Shown here one piece after another: positions 1-9,677 of a stretch of DNA of 64,000 nt (its first letter is position 1; each line of letters starts with the position of its first letter). Source of the stretch: Fratercula arctica. Lineage: Eukaryota > Chordata > Aves > Charadriiformes > Alcidae. The position numbers and the translations under genes were made by a program. A model generated the notes under the pieces. The model ran no database searches. It was not told the DNA's origin and saw only the letters and a program-made list of their open reading frames with translations. The stretch covers positions 5,491,459 to 5,555,458 of the forward strand of contig CANTUZ010000020.1 in the NCBI GenBank assembly GCA_947846985.1, in the 5' to 3' direction.

Positions 1-3000
1 CAACTGTCTGTATCTGAATTACTGTGCTTATCTCTAGCATCCACAGCTCTGGGACAATCCTACTGGCGAGGGGAATATGCTTAGCAGGATAACCTGTATC
101 TTGAGCAACTCAACTGGAATTTTGGTGTGCACTGTGATTGACACTTACACTTAACAGCAAGCAATACGGCAGGCTGAAGATCGTCCTTCCTCTTCCACCT
201 GCTCTGGGGCTGCCCAGCCAGCAGAGGATTCACACACGCACACGGGAGAATAAAAAAAAACAACAAAAAAGGAAACTTTTAGCTTGTCTGCTTCCCTCTG
301 TGAACACACAAGGCTGAGAGAACGTTTGCCACGAGTGTTTGACGACCAGTCGTTGCAGGAGAGGTGGGAAGGAGAAACTGGAAATGTCGGCGCCGCTCCC
401 TGCAGAACCAGTGGGCATCGTGTGGGAGAGCGCGATGTGGAGCGGGCGAGCACGGCGCAGCGGTTTGCTTGGGGAGGCATCAATGTTACTTCATATCTTC
501 ATACTCAAGAAGAAATATTAGCTCTTCCATGGAAATCCTCTTTCATGACTTTTATGTAATGTTTGTGTCAAATATAAAGACAAGAAGTGTTTGATAACTG
601 GAATAACGTATGTCTGTTTGATAGTGCTTTGTATGAACAAAGGATTCTTGTTCATCAGATGTTGGATTGAAATAATCCAAAGCAAAACTTTTAAAATAAA
701 ATATGATTTTAGGTGATCAATCTTAATAGTTTCTGAAGCTCTAACCTTTTATGTTTTCTTTCCCTAGCTGGGAATTGAGCAGTGTGCTTTAACGATTGCT
801 TAAATTTCTGCCTCTCTAAGGTAATCCAAAGGCTCGCAGTTTATAAATTGTAAATTTGTTCTTCACGTCAAAGCAGTGGGACATGAGCAAACTCTCTCAC
901 TTTCTCTGTACTGGATATTTTGTGGCAATGAAAATGATTAAATAATTAGAGTGCACTGTGACAGCAGAAGAAAATTGTTGTATATGTACGTATTTTGATA
1001 CTTGTTCAAAAAGAGTCTTTGGGTTTCCTGTGATGAATACCTCATGTGTTGGGTTTTGGGACTTTTTGTTGACTTTTTTTTTTTAACTTTTTTTTTTTTT
1101 TTTAAAGGCAAGATTGTTCTTGCACAAAAGTAGGTTAAGGTAACCGAGTTCTCATAAATTTATTTACTGAATCAAAACACTTCGGAGTTTGGCAAGAAAT
1201 TCCATCTGTTACAGTTCCCCACCTTGCACTTGGTCCAGGGGGAGCCGTCGCCCGGCGGTTCCCCGTGTGCCTGGAAGAGCTCTAGCAATATTAAGCCAAA
1301 AGAGGTCGCTGCAGATGGAGTTTGCTGCCTTATTTCTCTTCTTCTGTGTGTCAAAACCTCAAATTTGGTTGAACGTTGTCTAGGTTTGGGGGTTTGTTAA
1401 GCATTTGAGAGGTGTCCTTCAATAGAAATAAATGTCTCTAGTTAGCACTTCAGATCCTTTACATACGTGTTACCTGATAGACTGGAACGCTCTGGCGCCC
1501 GATGAAATATGCGTTGAGGGAATTCTTAAATGAGATTGTGCTCTCAGCAGGGCCTAGTTTGCTGGTAAGACGATGGTAATGGTGGAAAAGTACCCATCGA
1601 GACAATTATCGGATTGACGGGGTAAGAGGCTGAGCGCTCTGGCCCCTGTTGGAGGAGAAGCAGCGGAGCAGCCTCTGCCCCTTGCCCTGCGGGCGCTGCT
1701 GGTGTAGGGGCAGGTCGGGGGCTCGGGGGTGTCTGCGCCAGGCAGGACCGAGCCCCGGCTGTGAGCGATGTGCTGCAAATATAAACACATTTATTCTGAG
1801 CTAGGGAAACTGCTTTAAAAAAAACCCCAACAAACTGAAAGGAAAACAGAAGTTTGGGCACTCCCATCACTAAGGAGCCTGCCCAGAACAGAAAAATGAG
1901 TTTAATAAGACGGGGATTGATTTATTTTGAGATTTCTAATTTTCACAAAACTAATGAGCCTTTTCATGGGTTTATCTGGCCTTGGCTAACATCCCACAAA
2001 TGCAGTTATAGACATGAAGCTGTTTCTTCAGCAGTCCGATAGCACTAGAGGACTTCGTGGAAGGGGGTGATGTTCTCTCCCAGGTGAAGGTCGTTCCCTG
2101 TAGGATGCTCCCATTGTCCGGCTCTGGGAAAACACCAAGCACTTACTGATGCTCTGGACTGAATTTGGGGGTTTGAGCTTACATATCACTTCGGAAGATA
2201 ATCCTCTCTTGGGATCAGCTTTCTGCTTGTCTCTGTGTGTGTGTCCGACAACCTGGTACTTGAAAAAATAAAAAAAAATACTTGACCCATTGCCTTGTGC
2301 CCGCCGGCCTCGGATGGGGCCGGGATGCTCCGGCGGCTGCAGGTTTCAATCACTCTATCTCTGCTGACCGCCCCGCCAGAGACAGAGGAATTATTTTCCA
2401 TGCTTGGTTCTAGGAATCTATTTTGGTGGATCTAGAGATGCCAAAAAAGCAATTCAAGGCTTGGAAAATGTAAGTTGTTTTGGGATTTTGTTTTGTTTTG
2501 TTTTTTTTTTTCCTTTTATATTTTGTGCTTCCTATAATGTAGTTTGAGACGAGAGCGTTGTTTTTCAGCGATGGGCCAAAAAGAGGTGAAGGCAGAAAGG
2601 GAGGGCAGCTCCCTACTCTACTAATACTTGATCTACCAAGCTTCATACAGGGTAAATATTTAGCGGTTTGCAATGGAAATAATAGATGGACCCTTCCTTG
2701 TAAAGGCACTGTAGTAACCTTATTCTGAAGCGGACTTCACCAGCCTTGCTCTCCGGGCAGAGTCCTGTAATTTGAATAACCGAAGTCCAAAGGGCTTGGA
2801 CTCGTGAGTGTGCCAAACTGCTGGAGCAATACTTGGGAGCAGCAGGTTCTTCGAAAGACCAGCTCCGTGTAGCCAAAATAGGGCAATTATCGAAAACCAT
2901 CTCTTTGACACATTTTCAAGGATGGCAGTGATGTCGTGGTTCTGCTGTAACGTGGGAAAGTTCGGTCGCAAAGTCTAGAAATCTTTGTTTTCTCTGTTGG

Positions 3001-3153
3001 TCTCAAACCTCAGTCCTGCAGTCGCGGGCTCGGGCTCGTACGGTGCGTTGGGTTTTGGGTTTTTATTAACAGCAGTTGTTTAATGGTGGGATGGAATGTT
3101 CTTGCTAAAACAGTTTTCATTGTTTCATGTCTTCTACACCAATATATATATGG

Positions 3154-3192
3154 TGTATATATTAAACTGTGTAAAATTGTACTTTGTATATA
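3154..3192 (+). promoter_or_regulatory. Two Pumilio-type elements (TGTATATA)
   Basis: TGTATATA occurs at 3154-3161 and again at 3185-3192, both exact matches to the UGUANAUA Pumilio recognition element. They sit within 190 nt of the AATAAA at 3337. A direct repeat of GTACAGTA follows at about 3236-3254. Function depends on the region being transcribed from the + strand. Confidence 0.35.
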
Positions 3193-3336
3193 TAACTCTG
3201 TACAATATGGAGGTACATCCTTTTTTTCCTTTTGGTACAGTATTGTACAGTACTAGGAGTTATATGTGTTGGAAATGTTAAATCCCTACTGGGGCAACAA
3301 AATGTATCCATTGTCATTAGCAATAGTTTTTGGAGA

Positions 3337-3342
3337 AATAAA
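3337..3342 (+). terminator. Polyadenylation signal AATAAA of the upstream gene
   Basis: A canonical AATAAA lies at the end of the AT-rich block. After about 3,380 the composition turns GC-rich, so this is the likeliest terminal poly(A) signal of the putative upstream 3' UTR. Earlier AATAAA copies could serve shorter isoforms. Confidence 0.4.
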
Positions 3343-4079
3343 TGTTTTGGGTATGGTGGAAATCCTGACACGACGTACAGAGCGAGTGTGTGGCTGCGGG
3401 CGCCTGGCTTTGAGCGAGGGGGAGGATGAGCATCGCCTGCGGGCGCCTTCCTCGGCGGGCGACACCGACGTCACGGCTTTTGGGGAACCCTTGGGAATTT
3501 TCTCTGGATGGCGCCTGGCACTGGTGAGTAGAAGAGGAGGAATCTGCGGGAGGCAGAAATGCACGGTGTGGTTCGTGGGGTGCTTGATCGCGGCGGGGAA
3601 GGAGCAGGGCGATAAGGGGGGTCTGAAGAACAAGTGACGTGAGTGTGGTGCCACCAGCCGCAGGCAGAGCCCCGCGTTTCCCCGCCCTGGGCCCGCACGC
3701 ACCTGCCAGTAACAACGGGATTCGGCAGAGCACAAACTTCCCTTGCAATGACCTGATTTTAAAATGCTTAATCTTCATCGTTTTCCTGGAGAGGACGGGC
3801 CTCCGCCTGTCTCTGGGAAAGAGGATTTAAGATTGAGATTATGGATTGGACTGTTATTATTACTGGCTTTCCCCCATCTCGGTTTTTCAGTGCGCCTTTT
3901 TCAGAGCACGGTGAGGAAAGGGTGTCAGGGGTTTGTTATTTCGGAGTCTCTTTTTAGGTTTAGGTTTCAAGGGATTAATTATTTATGCTGAGGTTTGATG
4001 TTTAACCGAGCTGGTTTGGGCTGTGCTGGAAGTCAGCTGGGGACAACTGACCACACTGTCACTGGGGTGAGCTCCCCCG

Positions 4080-4526
4080 GGAACGGAGCATCCCCGCGCT
4101 CCCCAGGGATGGAGCATCCCTGTGCCCCCCAGGGACGGAGCATCCCCGCGCTCCCCTGGGAACGGAGCATCCCCGCGCTCCCCAGGGATGGAGCATCCCC
4201 GTGCCCCCCAGGGACGGAGCATCCCCGCGCTCCCCTGGGAACGGAGCATCCCCGCGCTCCCCAGGGATGGAGCATCCCCGTGCCCCCCGGGGACGGAGCA
4301 TCCCCGCGCTCCCCAGGGACGGAGCATCCCCGCGCTCCCCAGGGACGGAGCATCCCCGCGCCCCCCGGGGACGGAGCATCCCCGCGCCCCCCGGGGACGG
4401 AGCATCCCCGCGCCCCCCGGGGACGGAGCATCCCCGCGCTCCCCAGGGATGGAGCATCCCTGTGCCCCCCGGGGACGGAGCATCCCCGCGCTCCCCAGGG
4501 ACGGAGCATCCCCGCGCTCCCCGGGG
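4080..4526. repeat. 26-bp minisatellite, 17 copies, with a three-unit higher-order repeat
   Basis: The core GGAGCATCC recurs 17 times from about 4085 to 4501 at a mean spacing of 26 bp. The spacer alternates between three variants (CTCCCCAGGGAT, GCCCCCCAGGGAC, CTCCCCTGGGAAC), which recur in the same order for the first eight units and make a 78-79 bp higher-order unit. Later units become more uniform. All six frames are largely open because of the repeat, which creates false ORFs on both strands. Confidence 0.95.
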
Positions 4527-7380
4527 ACCGGTGCAAGGAGGGGGCTTGGGTGGCCGCTCCCCCCGTGCTGGTTGGGCCCATGTCCCCTATAAAAGCAGCT
4601 GCTGGAGGGGTTCAAGAGCTGGAAAGCCGGGATGGAAATGCCTTAAAGCAGGCTGGGCACCCGCCGTGGGCAGGGCAGCGACTGCTCGGTGATCTCTGCC
4701 CCTTGTGCCTCAAATCTCTGCTGCAGAAGCTTGTTTTGCTGGGAAAAAAACCCCCATTTTTCTGCAGAGTTGCAGATCTGTTTTGCAGCAAGGTGGGACA
4801 GACCTGTGCCTCTAGTACACAAAGTAATATTTTGTTAATTTTTTTTTTCATCTGAGGACTGCAGTTTGAGACTGTCATGGTGCTTTGGTCGTCTGCCTTT
4901 GCAGGACGTGCCTTTGCCAGCCCGGTGCCGGCTGCGGCTGGCAGGGGTTCAGCCAGCCCCCCTGCGCAGGGTGGGGGGTTCTGCCCCGCATCCGCGTTAA
5001 ACCAAAACTGCAGCTCAAACCCCAAAACCGGCCCATCCTGGGATGGCCCCAGTGCTGCTCTGGGGGCTCTGCCTCCTCTGGGACCGGCCAAGGGAGCTGG
5101 GAGCCATCCTCAATCTGCCCACGGCCGGGGTGATTCCTGCTTCCCTTCCATCCCGATGAATCTTGAATTAGTCTCCATCGATTTCTGGGGGACGCAGGTG
5201 GCTTCTGGCATGTTGGTGGTTGTTTCTTTATTTTTTCAAAGCATGAAATAGGAGTCTGAAAGGTAGCGGGGTGACACAAATGACAAATGATTTTTGATTT
5301 TCCATTAGTCGCGGCTGTCCAGCTGCGCAGGGGAGGACACAGTAATCCCTTAAACCCTTCTGATGGCATCATTTCTTCCAAACTGGGGATAGCTCTGACC
5401 GTCCCCTCTCAAACCTCTGTGCTGTTAACAGCTAAATGCGCGCAGCGGTACGAGATGGGAGGGTTCAGTCGCTCGTGAGGGGGGTGAGGGAGGGAATGGC
5501 GATGCTCCGGCTGGGATTGGGGGATCTGATGGTGAAGAGATGGGACCCGCGGCGAGGCCATGGCTGGGTCCAGCTTTGCTGGGCTCTGCTGGGATGAACT
5601 GGGCTGTGGGCAATGGCCAAGCCGGGTGTGTGACCTGGTGTGTAACTGGGTGTGCAAACTGGTGTGTTCCCAGCCTGCAGCCCAGTGCCACCGCTGTCCC
5701 CAGCCAAGGCCGTCCCTGGGGCTGCTCTCCGAGCGCAGCAGGACCCGCAGCCGTCCCTCACGGACGTGTCCCGCGCTCAGCCTGTCCCCAGGAGCAGGTT
5801 TGTCCCAGGGACAGTGTGGGGACAGCACGAGGGTCCTGGGCTTCCCATGCCTGCGCCCCGTTTCTGTCCCAAGCCCCCTAAGACAAGGTCCCTGCTGTGG
5901 GCAGAGCACATTGCTGCTCGGCCTTTATTTTTTAGGCTTTGCTGCCACCAGCTGGAACCATTATTTTTATCAGAAACTTGGTTTCAAGGCGGTGGTTCTG
6001 CTCTCCCGGCCGCTGCCGATGGGCACCCGCAGGGTTTTGCCACCCATGGGCATGTCGTGGCCCCGGCTCTCGCTGCGTGTTCGGAGCCAAATGGGATTTA
6101 CTGGTCCCTGACCGTGGATGTGAACAGCCTGAGCCGGTCAGGTGGGATTTGGGCTGCAGCTTTGAAACGGGGAGGAGAAAACCTGCTGTTGGGGTGAACG
6201 GGGAAAGGAAATAAGCTGTAAAATTTGACAGGGTCGCAAAAGGAGGGATAAGGGATGGGCTGAAAAGAGCCGGGCTCTATTACAGGGCAAAACCCGGCGG
6301 GTGAGTTCCGGGGGTCGGACTGGGATCTCCCCTGAGGCTGGCCCTGTGCGGTGCTGGGGCAACTGGGATGCCCGGGAGCCCTCGGGCTCCGAGGGCTGGC
6401 ACCGTCCCGGCACCAAGGCGCCTGTTGGCTTCCCTTTCAGACATGGCTGTGGAGAACTGTATGAAAAGACTTGCAGCACGACCTGAAAATAACCCTGTTT
6501 TGGGTGTTACAAAAATATTTTAATTATTTCCTTCCTGTCTGTCTTTACCCCTCTCCAGTCCTAATCTGCTCACCCATCAGTGAAAGCAACACGTACGGGT
6601 CCAAAGTCTCAGAAAATGCCTGAGTCTGGGGTTTCTGTCTTTAAAAAAAAAAAATATCTGTGTTTCGGTTTCTCTTCGCAGCAGGGAGCGGAACCTGAAC
6701 GGCGCGAGGGGCCCGTCCCTCTCCTGCCCTCCCAGCACGGGCTCCTGGGGCTCTGGGGCAGGAGCGGAGGTTGCGGAGCCCGGGGGGTCCGTGGGGTGAG
6801 CGCGGGGGGGCTCGATGCACCATTGCACCCGCGGGGGGCCAGCTCTAGAAGAAACTCGGCTGGAATTTCCCTCCCGAAGTCTTCCTTGCCCCTCTTCCTT
6901 GTGTGAACTGCTCTCATCTACAGTTTCGGTGCTGGCCTGAGATGAGAGATGAGGCGCGTTTTCCTTCTGCATGGGGAAAGGCTTCTTCAGCAGCTCCAGC
7001 TCGGGTCAACGGTTTTTTTGTCTGGTTAGTTGGGGATTATCACGCAGCAGCCCAGCCACGCTGCATCTGCACCCAGAGCTCGGCAGAGCTGTGTGGATGG
7101 ACCGATGGGACCGTCTGGGGGGGACGGGCACAGGCTGAAGGGCACAGTCACCACGTGCATGGAAAATAAAGCTGGAAATGGCTTCGAGAAGCCACCCCGT
7201 CCCTTGCTCTTCTGTTGGCGGAGCTGCAACAAAGCTACTTGAATCAAAGCGACTTGAAGTTTCGCTTGGTTGGACTCCCGTCACTGTGTGGCCGCAGCCG
7301 CAGGCTGTCGTGAGCTCTGCCATGAGCTCTGCCGCCCGCCGCCAGCCCCAGACACCCCTCGGGACACCGGGGCAGGGCCC

Positions 7381-7460
7381 CTGCCCCACAGATTCTGCTC
7401 CTGCCCCACAGATCCTGCTCCTGCCCCACAGATCCTGCCCCTGCCCCACAGGTCCGCAGC
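7381..7460. repeat. 20-bp tandem repeat, four copies
   Basis: CTGCCCCACAG recurs at 7381, 7401, 7421 and 7441 with exact 20-bp spacing. Only small substitutions distinguish the copies. Confidence 0.9.
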
Positions 7461-7849
7461 TCAGCAGCTCTCCGACGGCTTTCTCAAGCAGACTTGCACG
7501 TGGCTGGGAAATGAAGCTCAGCAGTAACCAGCAGACCAGCTAGGCGCAGGGTTTGTGTGCAGACTGGGGAAGTGCCGTGTCGATTTTTGGATGCGCCACG
7601 CGCTGATGTTATTCACATACCTTTAGCAGGCGTCATTTTGTGAGGACAGGGCCTTCAGACACACGTCCACACCAGCCTGAAATAATTCCTGCCGGTGGGA
7701 GTCTGGCTGCTGGTGCTGAGGCTGGGCAAGGCGAGGCGTGGGCGCCTCTCAGCCTGCAGGAGAGCCGGGAGCCTGAGGAGCCCCGCTCTGCCCTGCGCAG
7801 GCTCCGGGGTGTGCCCTGAGTGCCCTGCGTCCCACGGGCATCCCACGTC

Positions 7850-8040
7850 CCACCCCCTATCCCACATCCTGCACTGCATCCCACCCTGCATCCCACCTTG
7901 CATCCCACCCCGTGTCCCGCATCCCCTCCTGCACCCTGCTTCCAGCATCCTGCATCCCACCCTGCATCCCACAACCCACACTGCACCCTGCATCCCGCAT
8001 CCCGCCCTGCGTCCCACGTTGCCTCCTGCCCCCTGCCCTG
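7850..8040. repeat. Degenerate CTGCATCCCAC-type tandem repeat
   Basis: The stretch is built of CATCCCAC, CCTGCATCC and similar short blocks in irregular order. It gives cysteine- and glycine-rich translations on the minus strand, and proline- and histidine-rich ones on the plus strand, that mimic proteins but are repeat artefacts. Confidence 0.85.
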
Positions 8041-8829
8041 CCTCCCGTCTGCCAGCTGCCTGCCTGCGCTCCCTGCAGCCTCTCGCCCTGGCAGGGCTGG
8101 GTGCTGAGGGTTTGGGGCTGGTTCTGGTCCCTCTCTGGGGACATCCCATGGAGGCACTGCTGTAGCTCCGGATTCAATTCCCGGTGGGGCTGTGCCGTGG
8201 CCCTGTCATGAGCATCGTGGGGTGCTGCCCGCTGACGGCGTGGGACAGACAGTGTCCGTGTTCACGTGGGGAGCAGCGGTGCTCGCCCCACCATGGCCAC
8301 CTTTGCTTTCTCTCGCTGAGAACAGAAGTCCTTGATCGACCTGATCGCTCTGAATCGCTGCGTGACTCCCGGTGGGAGCGATGCTGGCTCCGCAGCCGTG
8401 GCTGGAGCCGAGGAATGCCCCGAAATCTCCCTCTGCCCTTTGCTCACCTCTGAAACCCTCTGGGAGCGTTTGCAGCCGCCGGGGCTGGGCCGGATCCGTT
8501 GCTTCATACAGGTGGGGGATGGGGTTGCGGCGGGGGAAGGATCAGGGCTGTTTGCTCTGGTTGCACCTGCTTCCTCCCTCCTTTTCTGGGCTTTATTATG
8601 AGCAGTTTTACCTGGGTCAGGCTCAAGGGCTGCCCCTGGGGACGGGGAGCTGCGGTCCTGAAGGAGCTGGACGTGGGAAGCCTCTGGGACCTGTAACTCC
8701 TGCAAAGCAGCTCTCGGAGACGGATGGGTTGAGCTGAACCACCCCGGCGCGGGCACGGCTTGTGGGCACCCAGCTGGAGCAGCCGGTGGCTCTGTAAAGC
8801 CAGACAGTGGCCGCAGCTCATCGCAAACG

Positions 8830-9300
8830 CATCCCGACATGCGAGGCTGCGTCCTGTGCTGGGGCGGCTGGGGCCGACCGCTGCAAATTGCTTGTTTGCA
8901 GCGTGTATTTTTTTTTTTTTATTACAAAAATTGCGTATTTGCCCTACAGGCACCGGGACTGTGTCGGCGCCGTGGGGAGCCCGTGTGGGCAGCACCAGTG
9001 CGGCTAACGAAGGCCGGCCGCAGACCCGGGATGCAGGCCCAGCTCTGATTTGCCTCCCGAATGGCGGAGGCCGGTTTGCCGTTGCCGCAGCCCGTCCCGG
9101 CCAGCGGAGCGGCTGCGGAGCGCGGCACCCCGGGGACGGCTGCAACTCTGGGAATTTTTTTCTCGAGCAGGAAGCTGAAGCATTTCCTCCTCCCGCCGCA
9201 GCTGATGTTTGCAGAGCGGGTTTTGCAATCCCATAGGCTTCTGTTCTCGGGGCGGGGAGGTGCCTCTCGCCACCTTGCAGCTCCGCGTTTGTTTGCTGGT

Positions 9301-9341
<41 letters not shown>

Positions 9342-9590
9342 CCCCCCGCATCTGTCAGTGTTTCGCTGCCGGCCCCGACAGGTCCCGGCGACAGGGTGGG
9401 TTTCTTTTGGCAGCGCTGACGGCCCCGTCCATGCCCAGCCCTTCGCGCGGTGCTGCCCGCTCGCTGCCGGCGAGGTAGGGGGCTGGCAGCTGCCTGCCCA
9501 AGGGAATGTCCTGCGCCCGGATTTTCTCCCGGGCATCGCCAGGCGAGGACGGATAAAGGCCGGGGCTTGGCGGCGGAGGAGCTGCTGGAG
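8830..9590 (+). promoter_or_regulatory. IKBKE: CpG-rich 5' region of IKBKE
   Basis: CpG dinucleotides are dense from about 8830 up to the start codon at 9591, as expected for a CpG-island promoter or 5' UTR. No TATA box is seen close to the start. A pure T run followed by CCCCCCGCATCTGTCAG ends at 9358 and would make a strong 3' splice site, so the first coding exon may begin at 9359 with a non-coding exon further upstream. AG at 9412 and 9542 are alternatives. The transcription start cannot be fixed. Confidence 0.5.
9303..9341. repeat. Poly(T) run of 39 bases
   Basis: An uninterrupted T run followed by a C run and an AG. It may act as the polypyrimidine tract of the acceptor before the first IKBKE coding exon. 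Read on the minus strand it encodes poly-lysine in spurious frames. Confidence 0.95.
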
Positions 9591-9677
9591 ATGCAGAGCA
9601 CCCCAAACTACCTCTGGAGCACCGAGGACCTCCTGGGCCAGGGCGCCACGGCCTGCGTCTACAAAGCTCGCAACAAG
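9591..9677 (+). CDS. IKBKE: IKBKE coding exon 1 (residues 1-29)
   Basis: Starts with ATG at 9591 (GAGATGC) and ends before GTGAGT. It encodes MQSTPNYLW and the glycine-rich loop of the kinase. The frame is open upstream but contains no in-frame ATG before 9591, which supports this start. Confidence 0.95.

Larger units (their letters stand above)
1..3342 (+). other. Probable 3' UTR of an upstream gene, SRGAP2 by synteny
   Basis: No exon with splice sites or recognisable protein is visible on either strand here. The stretch is more AT-rich than the rest of the window and carries several AATAAA signals (695, 1427, 2267, 3337). The last one is preceded by an AT-rich block with TGTATATA motifs, as in the distal end of a long vertebrate 3' UTR. 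In human 1q32 the gene just before IKBKE, on the same strand, is SRGAP2, so I infer that this is its 3' UTR. I cannot see SRGAP2 coding sequence, so the identity rests on gene order only. It could also be plain intergenic DNA. Confidence 0.4.
3343..8800. other. Intergenic spacer upstream of IKBKE, repeat-rich
   Basis: No exon of a known gene is recognisable. Apart from the tandem repeats listed separately (4080-4526, 7381-7460, 7850-8040), it is GC-rich single-copy-looking sequence. The long reading frames here run across repeats or GC-rich DNA and resemble no protein family I know. Non-coding 5' exons of IKBKE could lie here and would not be detectable from sequence alone. Confidence 0.6.

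Noticed and set aside
2408..2470. Exon-like stretch ending GGAAAATGTAAGTT
   Set aside because: It has a donor-like GTAAGT but no acceptor with a matching frame and no recognisable protein, so it is treated as 3' UTR sequence.
3233..3255. ACAGTAC sequence reminiscent of the miR-101 seed
   Set aside because: It is the miRNA sense, not the target complement, on the likely transcribed strand, and no hairpin precursor is apparent.
3983..4855. Long overlapping ORFs of 130-290 codons on both strands
   Set aside because: They are translations of the 26-bp minisatellite, which lacks stops in most frames. No start, splice or homology evidence.
7381..7460. CRISPR-like regular spacing
   Set aside because: Plain tandem repeats with no unique spacers in a vertebrate genome. 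The same applies to 28403-28672 and 39189-39260.
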